The notes beneath the pieces were generated by a model. That model searched no databases. It was given only the letters and a program-made list of their open reading frames with translations, and was not told the origin of the DNA. A stretch of DNA of 7,518 nucleotides, taken from positions 1 to 7,518 of the forward strand of contig CAZLGQ010000028.1 of assembly GCA_964559575.1 (NCBI GenBank). Direction: 5' to 3'. The position numbers and the translations under genes were made by a program. Source of the DNA: SKVL01 sp964559575 (lineage in GTDB: Bacteria; Patescibacteriota; Minisyncoccia; Phycocordibacterales; CSBR16-193). Positions 1 through 6,047 of this stretch are shown piece by piece; the first letter of the stretch is position 1, and the number at the start of each line of letters is the position of its first letter.

Positions 1-943
1 CAATAAAGTTACTAAAACCCAGGGAAAAAAGTGCCAACGGTACCACAACAACCAAAGCTGAAGATATCGGTCTTGAAAGTCTGTAATCACGGTTGAAGAT
101 GTCCTGTTGAGCCAGAGCTATGGTCAAGAAACTGGTCGCAACAGTAAAGAAAGCAAAAACATTACCAAGGATCACCATATGTGGCCCTATAACCTCACCC
201 AGACTCACCGTCGCTATCTGGCTTGTTTCCGGACCGGTTATTCCAACCACCAAAAAAGCAAAAAAGAAATATATAACGGGAGGGATCACCCCTCCCCAAA
301 TCAAAACCGACCTAAAGACATCCTCCCTTCCGGCACGCTTAACCACTCTCCAGGCCGCCGGAACTGAGACCAACCCGGCACAAGCGAACATTATGACACC
401 GAAAGGAAGGAACATCTCCGAACCACTAAACCCTCCCAAAAAAGAAAGCTTAATATCCGGTGCCGAGTAAGCGCCGATAACAACCATTATAAAAAAGACA
501 GTGACTATCATCAAAAGCTCGGAACGTTTAACCACATCAATTCCGTAAACGACCAGTATGGAAAAAAGAAGATAGAAAGCTAAAGACCAAGTAAGAGGGT
601 TTCCTCCAAGGAGAGCGGCCAGTATATCTCCTTGACTCACCATATATGCAAGAAGGGTCCCGAAAATACTGGATATAAGAACAAATCCCTGCAGATGTTG
701 AAAGAAACTCCCGAGGTATTTCTTCGTATATCCGGTAAGTTGATACACTTCCTTGGTTCTCATCATAACCTCCCCGAGCATCAGTCGTACAAAAAACAAA
801 GCAGAACCTACAAGGATCAAAACCAAAGTAGCGGTAATAAAACCATTTTCAGCAAAGACATAAGGAACTCCTATTATCCCGGCTCCGATTATTGTCCCCA
901 CTACAACTGCAACTCCTTCCCAAAAAGGCATTCTTTTTTCCAT
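1..943 (-). CDS. Amino acid permease (aromatic/AAAP-like), 3' end beyond window
   Basis: This is an open minus-strand frame from ATG at 943-941 to the window edge: 314 codons with no stop, so the C-terminus is missing. The protein begins MEKRMPFWEG and then carries GTIIGAGIIGVPYVFAENGF at about residues 16-35, the broken first helix typical of the APC superfamily. It fits the HAAAP/AAAP amino acid permeases (Trp/Tyr-permease type) best. About nine hydrophobic segments can be read (near 9-30, 35-58, 83-105, 118-135, 141-160, 177-196, 213-235, 257-280, 292-313). The family usually has about eleven, so perhaps 50-90 residues are lost. The expected role is proton- or sodium-coupled amino acid uptake at the cytoplasmic membrane; the substrate cannot be told. 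No Shine-Dalgarno motif precedes the ATG. GC is about 44%, well above most of the window, and the codons use more GGG, CCG, CTC and GTC, hinting at different ancestry. It is transcribed divergently from secG. The alternative is another APC-superfamily transporter. Confidence 0.85.
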   Translation of the reverse strand, partial: MEKRMPFWEGVAVVVGTIIGAGIIGVPYVFAENGFITATLVLILVGSALFFVRLMLGEVMMRTKEVYQLTGYTKKYLGSFFQHLQGFVLISSIFGTLLAYMVSQGDILAALLGGNPLTWSLAFYLLFSILVVYGIDVVKRSELLMIVTVFFIMVVIGAYSAPDIKLSFLGGFSGSEMFLPFGVIMFACAGLVSVPAAWRVVKRAGREDVFRSVLIWGGVIPPVIYFFFAFLVVGITGPETSQIATVSLGEVIGPHMVILGNVFAFFTVATSFLTIALAQQDIFNRDYRLSRPISSALVVVVPLALFSLGFSNFI

Positions 944-1047
944 TGAATTAAATTTTAACACAGTATTTATTTAACTCTACTGGTGATAAAGTTTAAATTA
1001 GGATAAAATGTTGCCTTATTAAAAAAATATGATATATTAATCCTACA
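944..1047. promoter_or_regulatory. Divergent intergenic promoter region, permease / secG
   Basis: This is a 104-base AT-rich spacer between two genes transcribed away from each other, so it should hold both promoters. For secG, TTGCCT (1011-1016) and TATATT (1033-1038) are separated by 16 bases; the start would then lie only a few bases before the ATG at 1048. For the permease, TAAAAT on the minus strand (957-952) matches TATAAT in five of six bases and ends 8 bases before the ATG, but no convincing -35 box is visible. Neither gene shows a GGAGG-like site. The boxes are read by eye and the start sites are inferred. Confidence 0.5.
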
Positions 1048-1281
1048 ATGGAATCTCTGGGAAACTTTTTACCATACATACAGATATTACTTTCGGTGCT
1101 TTTAGTAGCCTCGATATTAATGCAAAGATCAGATGCCGGTATAGGTGGAGCTTTTGGAGGTGGTGATGCCCCTAGTTCAAATTTTCACACCAAAAGAGGA
1201 GGAGAAAAAATGCTTTTTAACACAACAATTATTTTAGCTTTAATTTTTGTCCTATCAGCCTTTGCTACACTCTTGATCTAA
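1048..1281 (+). CDS. secG: Preprotein translocase subunit SecG
   Basis: SecG is the small auxiliary subunit of the SecYEG channel that exports proteins across the cytoplasmic membrane. The 77-residue product has the classic layout: a first membrane helix at about 8-25 (YIQILLSVLLVASILMQ), the conserved glycine-rich cytoplasmic loop at about 28-52 (RSDAGIGGAFGGGD, then the basic KRGGEK), and a second helix at about 55-76. Length and architecture match the family. The ATG at 1048 places the first helix directly after a short N-terminus, as usual. No Shine-Dalgarno sequence lies upstream; a promoter-like pair sits so close to the ATG that the transcript could be nearly leaderless. The next gene on the same strand starts 88 bases downstream. 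The stop codon is TAA. Identification is secure from the loop motif and the two-helix pattern. Confidence 0.93.
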   Translation: MESLGNFLPYIQILLSVLLVASILMQRSDAGIGGAFGGGDAPSSNFHTKRGGEKMLFNTTIILALIFVLSAFATLLI

Positions 1282-1336
1282 ATTTGAAATAAATTGAAAT
1301 TTTTCAAACATATTTTTATTTATTAAAATCTTAATA

Positions 1337-1364
1337 TTGTAATAGAAACAAAAACTTATTTAAT
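1337..1364 (+). promoter_or_regulatory. Possible promoter of the solute-binding protein gene
   Basis: TTGTAA (1337-1342, four of six to the -35 consensus) is followed after 16 bases by TTTAAT (1359-1364), which ends 5 bases before the ATG at 1370. If used, the transcript would begin at or next to the start codon. The 88-base spacer after secG otherwise holds only A/T-rich sequence and a weak hairpin. In sequence this AT-rich such boxes arise easily by chance, so read-through from secG remains an alternative. Confidence 0.35.
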
Positions 1365-1369
1365 CTTTT

Positions 1370-3118
1370 ATGGATGAACTATCTTTTAATTACGAAAAAA
1401 GTAATTTGAAAAACAAAAAATACTATATTCCGGGTTTAAGTAAATTAGAAAAAATAATAAAAGAAATGTCTCTAACTGAGAAATTTATTTTTTTTGTTCT
1501 TTTTAGTTTAACTACTATTGGATCAGGTCTTCTTTTATGGAACGCTCAGTCATCAATGCTTGTTACTGTTCCGGCGTATGACGGAGTACTAAAAGAAGGA
1601 ATGGTTGGAACTCCCGGACCAATAAACCCCATACTAGCCTCTTCAGTTCCTGACAGAACACTAACAAAACTAATCTACTCCGGTTTAATGAAAGATACAC
1701 CTGAAGGAAAACTAAAAAATGATCTAAGTGAAGAGTATGAGATCTTAGAAAACGGCAAGGAATATATATTTAAAATAAGGAAAGATGCTACTTTTCACGA
1801 TGGAAAACCTTTAACCGCAGAAGATGTAGTATTTACCATAGAAAAGATAAAAAATCCTGCTGTAAGAAGCACCTTAGCGGCTGACTGGATCGGAATTGAA
1901 GTTGAAAAAATAGATTCTCACACAGTTAAATTCATTCTTTCAGAACCCCGATCAGGATTTCTAGAATTAACTACAGTTGGAATTCTACCAAAACATTTGT
2001 GGGATTCTGTAGATGCTAATCGTTTTGCTTTCAGTTCTTTAAATATAGAGCCTACGGGGTCAGGACCGTATCAAATTTCTTCTGTTTCTTTAGAAGAAAA
2101 TAGTCTAATAAAATACAAATTAAGATCATTTAAAAATTATATCAAAGGAGAACCTTACATAACCAACATCGTCTTTTCTTTCTTTCACGAAGAAAGAAAA
2201 GCATGGGAAGCACTGCAACAGGGAGATATAGATGCACTGGCAGGATTTTCTCCTCAACGCACTGAAACAGCAAACAGAACAGATATTGACATAAAAACAA
2301 CCCCTCTTCCCAGAGTATTTGCCATATTTATTAATCAAAACAACAACGAAGCACTGGCAGATACAGATGTAAGGCGTGCTTTATCTAAATCAATAAACAG
2401 AGAAGAAATTCTTTCAAAAACAATAAATGGAAAAGGTGTGGCTATAGATGGACCTCTTCCACCAAATGCTTTTGGAAACAGTAAAGAAAAAGAAGAAGAA
2501 AACGACATAAAAACACCGGAAGAAATATTAAATAATGCAGGATGGAAATATAATGAGGAATTAAATAAATTTACAGACAGCGAAGACTCGGTTTTGTCAG
2601 TAGAATTATCAACAGTAAATAACAGCGACTTACAAAAAGCTGCTGAAATAGTAAAAACAAACTGGGAAAATTTAGGAGTAGAAACAAACATATCTTTATA
2701 CGGAAACAGTGAACTTAATCAAAACATCTTAAGACCAAGAGATTTTGAAGGTTTACTTTTTGGATATATTCTAGATAGAAATTTTGATCTTTTTCCTTTT
2801 TGGCACTCTTCTGAAAGAAATGATCCCGGTATGAATCTTTCAGCTTATACCAATCTAACTGTAGATGATTTACTTGAAAGTTATCAAGAAGAAGATGATA
2901 AAGAAAAAAAATATACCTTACTTAAAAAAATAGAAGATAATATAAAATCAGATATGCCTGCTATTTTCCTTTATTCTCCACACTTTTTATACGCCACTCC
3001 TAAAAAGGTACAGAATATAGATATTGGACACATGACCGCCCCTGAAGACCGTTTCCTAAATATTCATAATTGGTTTATGGAAACTGATGAAATATGGAAA
3101 TTTCTTCTCGATCAATAA
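1370..3118 (+). CDS. Membrane-anchored peptide-type ABC solute-binding protein (SBP family 5)
   Basis: The 582-residue product belongs to the bacterial extracellular solute-binding protein family 5 (DppA/OppA type), which binds peptides, nickel or other ligands for ABC importers. The N-terminus is a basic cytoplasmic stretch of about 37 residues, then one hydrophobic helix at about 38-57 (FIFFVLFSLTTIGSGLLLW). The family signature follows at about 97-162: LTKLIYSGLM, the FKIRKDATFHDGKPLTAEDV segment, and FTIEKI. The remainder (about 165-582) is the rest of the two-lobed fold, including GPYQI and VRRALSKSINREEI. The protein contains no cysteine, so it cannot be an SPase II lipoprotein; the helix looks like an uncleaved anchor with the binding domain outside. 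Length is normal for the family plus the anchor. No permease or ATPase gene of an ABC system lies in the window. It sits between secG and the RNase J gene (49-base gap to the latter) on one strand, possibly co-transcribed. The ligand is unknown. Confidence 0.88.
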   Translation: MDELSFNYEKSNLKNKKYYIPGLSKLEKIIKEMSLTEKFIFFVLFSLTTIGSGLLLWNAQSSMLVTVPAYDGVLKEGMVGTPGPINPILASSVPDRTLTKLIYSGLMKDTPEGKLKNDLSEEYEILENGKEYIFKIRKDATFHDGKPLTAEDVVFTIEKIKNPAVRSTLAADWIGIEVEKIDSHTVKFILSEPRSGFLELTTVGILPKHLWDSVDANRFAFSSLNIEPTGSGPYQISSVSLEENSLIKYKLRSFKNYIKGEPYITNIVFSFFHEERKAWEALQQGDIDALAGFSPQRTETANRTDIDIKTTPLPRVFAIFINQNNNEALADTDVRRALSKSINREEILSKTINGKGVAIDGPLPPNAFGNSKEKEEENDIKTPEEILNNAGWKYNEELNKFTDSEDSVLSVELSTVNNSDLQKAAEIVKTNWENLGVETNISLYGNSELNQNILRPRDFEGLLFGYILDRNFDLFPFWHSSERNDPGMNLSAYTNLTVDDLLESYQEEDDKEKKYTLLKKIEDNIKSDMPAIFLYSPHFLYATPKKVQNIDIGHMTAPEDRFLNIHNWFMETDEIWKFLLDQ

Positions 3119-3167
3119 TTATTATTTAAAAAATTAGTAAAGAAACAATTTAACAGAAATAAAAAAT

Positions 3168-5051
3168 ATGAATCAACAACAACAGCAACGGATACGAGCG
3201 TATTCTCCTTTAAGTCCGAATTCGCAAAACACACAAAACGCTAACAAAACAAATCTTAAAAAAACCGATAGAAATAAAAGAAATTCTGGGAAAAAAACCA
3301 AAAATAAAAATTCTTATAAAAATAATTCAAAAGATACTCAAACAAAAAATATTTCTAAAAGTTTACCTCCTATAAATGACTCTATAAGAGTAATCCCCTT
3401 GGGAGGAATAGGAGAAGTTGGAAGAAATATGACCGTAGTTGAATACGGAGATGATATAATAATACTAGATGTAGGTTTTAAATTCCGTGATGAAGAAACA
3501 CCCGGAATAGATTTTCTTTTACCTAATATTAAGTACTTAGAAGAAAACAAAGATAAAATAAAAGCCATATTTATAACTCACGGTCATTTAGATCATATAG
3601 GGGCTATTCCTTATCTAATTAAAAAATTAGATAATCCTCCAATATACTCTCGTTCCCTTACAACAGTAATGATCCAAAAAAGACAAGAAGAATTTCCTGA
3701 TAATCCCAAACTTGATATTCACACCGTTGAAGAAGAGGACATTATTAAAGCCGGAAACTTAAGGATTCGCTTTTTTTCTGTTACTCACACTATACCCGAC
3801 TCTATGGGTGTAATAATTGAAACCCCTTATGGTGATATTGTAGACACAGGTGATATCAAATTAGATCATGTTAATGGTGTTCCTACAGAAAAAGAAGAAA
3901 AAAATTATGGTATTTTAAAAGACCGTAATGTTCTTCTTTTAATGGCAGACTCAACAAATATAGAAAATCCGGGTTTTTCAACACCGGAATGGTTAGTTCA
4001 TGAAAGCCTTGAGGAAATAATAAAAGATGTTAAAGGGCGTTTAATTATCGGAACTTTCGCCTCTCAAATAGAGCGTATCGTTAAAATAATGGAAATAGCT
4101 GAACACCATGGAAAAAAGGTAGTTGTTGAAGGAAGAAGTATGAAAAACAACATTGAAATAATTAGAAAGGTTGGAGTTTTAAATATAGACAAAAAAACCA
4201 TAATCACTGCGGATAATATGCACTCCTACCCTCCTGATAAAATAGTAGTACTGGCAACAGGGGCGCAAGGAGATGATTTTGCAGCACTGATGAGAATGTC
4301 TAATAAAACTCATAAACATTTTTCTATAAATAAAAATGATACCATTTTACTATCTTCTTCAGTTATACCGGGAAATGAAAGTGCGGTTGCAAGATTAAAA
4401 GACAATCTCTCAAAACAAGGAGCACAAATAATTCACTACAGATCAGCAGATGATTTTCATGTTCACTCAACCGGTCACGGGTATCGTGGAGAAATAGAAT
4501 GGATACATAAAAAAATTAAACCTAAATTCTTTATCCCCATTCACGGACATCATCACATGTTACGAATACACAAAGAAGTTGCTATAGATACAGGTACTCC
4601 AGAAGAAAGTATTATAGTCCCCGAAAACGGAACAGTTATAGAAATAAGAGACAAAGGGGGAAAAATAGTAACTCTTGATAAAAATGTTGCAGAAACAGAT
4701 ATGATCGTTGATGGTTTTACTATAGGAGAAATGCAAGACGTGGTGATACGTGATAGAAAAATGCTATCGGAAGAAGGCATGTTCATTGTAATAGCCAGTA
4801 TAAATCCTAAAACCGGAAAACTTAAAAAATCTCCAGACATCATATCAAGAGGTTTTGTCTACTTAAGAGAGTCTCAAGATCTTCTTCAACAGACCAGACT
4901 TATAATAAAAAAGACGGTTGAAGATAATACCAAAGGAATGAATCCCATAGATTTTGACTATATTAAAGAAAAAGTTTCTGAAAGTGTTAGTAGTTTTCTA
5001 CTTCAAAAAACCGCCAAAAGACCGATAGTTATTCCGGTAATACTAAGTTAA
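3168..5051 (+). CDS. rnj: Ribonuclease J with basic disordered N-terminal extension
   Basis: RNase J is a zinc-dependent metallo-beta-lactamase/beta-CASP nuclease with endonuclease and 5'-3' exonuclease activity in rRNA maturation and mRNA decay. The 627-residue product has the full set of motifs: IRVIPLGGIGEVGRNM near 73-88, the metal-binding HGHLDHIG at 138-145, SVTHTIPDS with His207, DTGDIK with Asp229, MADSTNIENPG at 259-269, the beta-CASP motif HVHSTGHG at 431-438, PIHGHHHM at 457-464, and the C-terminal signature SPDIISRGFVYLRES followed by a helical domain ending RPIVIPVILS. Residues 1 to about 70 are an added K/N/Q/S/T-rich, low-complexity segment starting MNQQQQQRIR. The start is forced, because the next methionine is residue 88, inside the catalytic fold. 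Without the extension the length is about 557, near the usual 555. No Shine-Dalgarno motif precedes the ATG. The stop codon lies within a strong terminator. Confidence 0.96.
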   Translation: MNQQQQQRIRAYSPLSPNSQNTQNANKTNLKKTDRNKRNSGKKTKNKNSYKNNSKDTQTKNISKSLPPINDSIRVIPLGGIGEVGRNMTVVEYGDDIIILDVGFKFRDEETPGIDFLLPNIKYLEENKDKIKAIFITHGHLDHIGAIPYLIKKLDNPPIYSRSLTTVMIQKRQEEFPDNPKLDIHTVEEEDIIKAGNLRIRFFSVTHTIPDSMGVIIETPYGDIVDTGDIKLDHVNGVPTEKEEKNYGILKDRNVLLLMADSTNIENPGFSTPEWLVHESLEEIIKDVKGRLIIGTFASQIERIVKIMEIAEHHGKKVVVEGRSMKNNIEIIRKVGVLNIDKKTIITADNMHSYPPDKIVVLATGAQGDDFAALMRMSNKTHKHFSINKNDTILLSSSVIPGNESAVARLKDNLSKQGAQIIHYRSADDFHVHSTGHGYRGEIEWIHKKIKPKFFIPIHGHHHMLRIHKEVAIDTGTPEESIIVPENGTVIEIRDKGGKIVTLDKNVAETDMIVDGFTIGEMQDVVIRDRKMLSEEGMFIVIASINPKTGKLKKSPDIISRGFVYLRESQDLLQQTRLIIKKTVEDNTKGMNPIDFDYIKEKVSESVSSFLLQKTAKRPIVIPVILS

Positions 5052-5084
5052 TAAAAACCCGCTGATATTAGCGGGTTTTTATTA
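5049..5084. terminator. Bidirectional intrinsic terminator
   Basis: A perfect 15-base inverted repeat (5049-5063 and 5070-5084) closes a 6-base loop, GATATT. The GC core is CCCGCT/AGCGGG, flanked by five A's on the left and five T's on the right, so both strands give a stem followed by a U-run. The stem begins at the TAA stop codon of the RNase J gene (5049-5051), and the minus-strand YtxH-like gene ends at 5102, 18 bases beyond it. It therefore fits termination of both convergent units. It is the only strong terminator I see in the window. Confidence 0.93.
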
Positions 5085-5101
5085 GAAATAATTTGATTTT
5101 A

Positions 5102-5572
5102 TTATTTTTTCTTAGATACGGATTTTTTAGCGGGAGTCTTCTTTTTGGTAGAAGTTTTCTTAGCAGGAGCTTTCTTTTTAGCAGGTGCCTTCTTTTTGCT
5201 AGCGGTAGCTCCTTGAATTTCTTTTTTAACATTCTTCCAATGTTTTTTCATATCATTTACTAAATTTTCAACATCTTCAGGATCAATGGATTTGAGTTTT
5301 TTATACTGAGCTCCCACTTCATCTATAACTTTATTATAAACCTCTTCATTTACTTCCTTTAAATTCTCAAGTTTTTTCATTACATCTCCTTTCATTTTAA
5401 CCACCCAGCTTTTTATTTTTTTACGTCTCTTTGCTCCCTCTTTAGTTCCATACAAAAAATAAGTACCAGCTGCTCCGGCGGCCAAAGCACCTAAACCAGC
5501 ACCCCATGCTAAACGACTTTTACTATCACCACTACTCTTCTTTTTATTTTCTTTATTTACTTTTTTTGTCAT
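5102..5572 (-). CDS. YtxH-like membrane-associated protein with histone-H1-like lysine-rich tail
   Basis: The product has 156 residues. It opens with a charged stretch (1-20), then a small-residue hydrophobic segment at about 21-41 (LAWGAGLGALAAGAAGTYFL) followed by YGTKEGAKRRKKIKSW. This resembles YtxH-type proteins, where a glycine/alanine-rich membrane segment precedes G-T/P-x-x-G-x-x-x-R and a long helix. Residues 44-120 are a predicted amphipathic helical region. Residues 125-156 form a tail of repeated KKKAPAK / KKTPAK units like the C-terminus of histone H1, encoded by short tandem repeats. Such tails bind nucleic acids or other polyanions in known proteins; that role here is inference. 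The function is unknown. The gene overlaps the upstream DUF948-like gene by 20 bases in another frame, implying one operon and perhaps coupled translation; the B. subtilis ytxG-ytxH order is similar. No Shine-Dalgarno is visible. The ATG at 5572 is chosen because it starts just before the membrane segment. Confidence 0.72.
   Translation of the reverse strand: MTKKVNKENKKKSSGDSKSRLAWGAGLGALAAGAAGTYFLYGTKEGAKRRKKIKSWVVKMKGDVMKKLENLKEVNEEVYNKVIDEVGAQYKKLKSIDPEDVENLVNDMKKHWKNVKKEIQGATASKKKAPAKKKAPAKKTSTKKKTPAKKSVSKKK
5128..5196. repeat. Degenerate 18-base tandem repeats coding the lysine-rich tail
   Basis: Two adjacent 18-base units (5161-5178 and 5179-5196, the form TAGCAGGAGCTTTCTTTT) differ at two positions. 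A third copy at 5128-5145 differs from the first at three and is separated by 15 bases. All are in phase with the minus-strand reading frame and encode the K-K-x-P-A-K units of the YtxH-like protein tail. The pattern suggests growth of the tail by in-frame duplication. Confidence 0.75.
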
Positions 5573-5966
5573 ATGTTTTTTTCTTTTTTTTACTATTAAA
5601 AAACTTTGGTATTTTCTTAATTGTAAGAAAACTTAAAAAAAAAGTAAATAACCTCCAAAATTTCTCAGCATCCTTCCTAACAGTTTCATGAGCCTGACTA
5701 ATACTATCTAATATTCCTTCACTTTCATTTTTAGCATATTCAGACAAACTATTAACATCTTTTTTAAGTTTACCTGCTTCTTCTCGAACAGACCCTCTAA
5801 GATCAGAAATATCCTTTACCACATTTTCACTTTCTTTTTTTACCAATTTTGAAATATGAAATATATTTTTTAATATAAGTATTAAATAAATAAGTAAAAC
5901 AATAAAAAATATAACCGCAATGGTAGTAACAAAAAAGAATATATCCGCTTTTAAAAGTGTTTCCAT
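5553..5966 (-). CDS. DUF948/YtxG-like anchored helical protein
   Basis: The 137-residue product is of unknown function. One strong membrane helix lies at about 8-33 (FFFVTTIAVIFFIVLLIYLI), followed by a helical, heptad-rich region at about 36-102 with many E, K, D and S residues (ESENVVKDISDLRGSVREEA, EGILDSISQAHETVRKDAEK). A short aromatic hydrophobic patch FWRLFTFFLSFL comes at about 103-114, then a tail of mostly lysines. N-terminal helix plus long coiled coil is the layout of DUF948/YtxG proteins, and a YtxH-like gene follows directly, as in Bacillus ytxGH. The resemblance is by architecture, not by a diagnostic motif. Its last 20 bases overlap the next gene. The ATG at 5966 is the first in frame and sits just before the membrane helix; TAATAT and TATAAT boxes lie 7-27 bases upstream. 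It is probably an inner-membrane structural or stress-related protein; that is inference. Confidence 0.65.
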   Translation of the reverse strand: METLLKADIFFFVTTIAVIFFIVLLIYLILILKNIFHISKLVKKESENVVKDISDLRGSVREEAGKLKKDVNSLSEYAKNESEGILDSISQAHETVRKDAEKFWRLFTFFLSFLTIKKIPKFFNSKKKKKTYDKKSK

Positions 5967-6047
5967 AAATTTATATTACTGTTAATATTATAATATATAA
6001 ATTAGTAAATTTAAATATTAATTATCAATAATATAACATAAATAAAT
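5967..6047. promoter_or_regulatory. AT-rich divergent promoter with palindromic TATAAT
   Basis: This 81-base spacer separates the minus-strand ytxG-like gene from the plus-strand exchanger gene and is almost all A and T. The 12-base perfect palindrome ATATTATAATAT (5985-5996) offers an exact TATAAT on both strands: plus 5989-5994, minus 5992-5987. On the minus strand a TTTAAA at 6015-6010 lies 17 bases away as a poor -35; the predicted 5' leader would be about 14 bases. For the plus gene, TATAAC (6032-6037) lies closer to the ATG at 6048 and would give a near-leaderless transcript. Start sites are inferred. Confidence 0.5.

Noticed and set aside
107..946. Plus-strand open frames at 107-367, 120-470 and 632-946
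   Set aside because: They lie antisense to a continuous 314-codon minus-strand permease frame with clear membrane helices and a recognisable APC-type motif; their own translations are proline/lysine-rich with no domain.
1283..1308. Hairpin TTTGAAA/TTTCAAA after secG as a terminator
   Set aside because: The stem is 7 bp with one G-C pair and a 12-base loop, followed by an interrupted T-run; too weak to call in such AT-rich sequence, so co-transcription of secG with the next gene stays possible.
2126..2691. Minus-strand frames at 2126-2338 and 2335-2691 inside the binding protein gene
   Set aside because: They are antisense to a conserved family-5 binding protein and their translations show no conserved pattern.
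3338..4843. Minus-strand frames at 3338-3568 and 4553-4843 inside the RNase J gene
   Set aside because: They are antisense shadows of strongly conserved RNase J coding sequence.
5506..5691. Plus-strand frame of 61 codons rich in F, L and Y
   Set aside because: It is antisense to the overlap of the two lysine-rich minus-strand genes; the F-rich product is simply the complement of AAA/AAG lysine codons.
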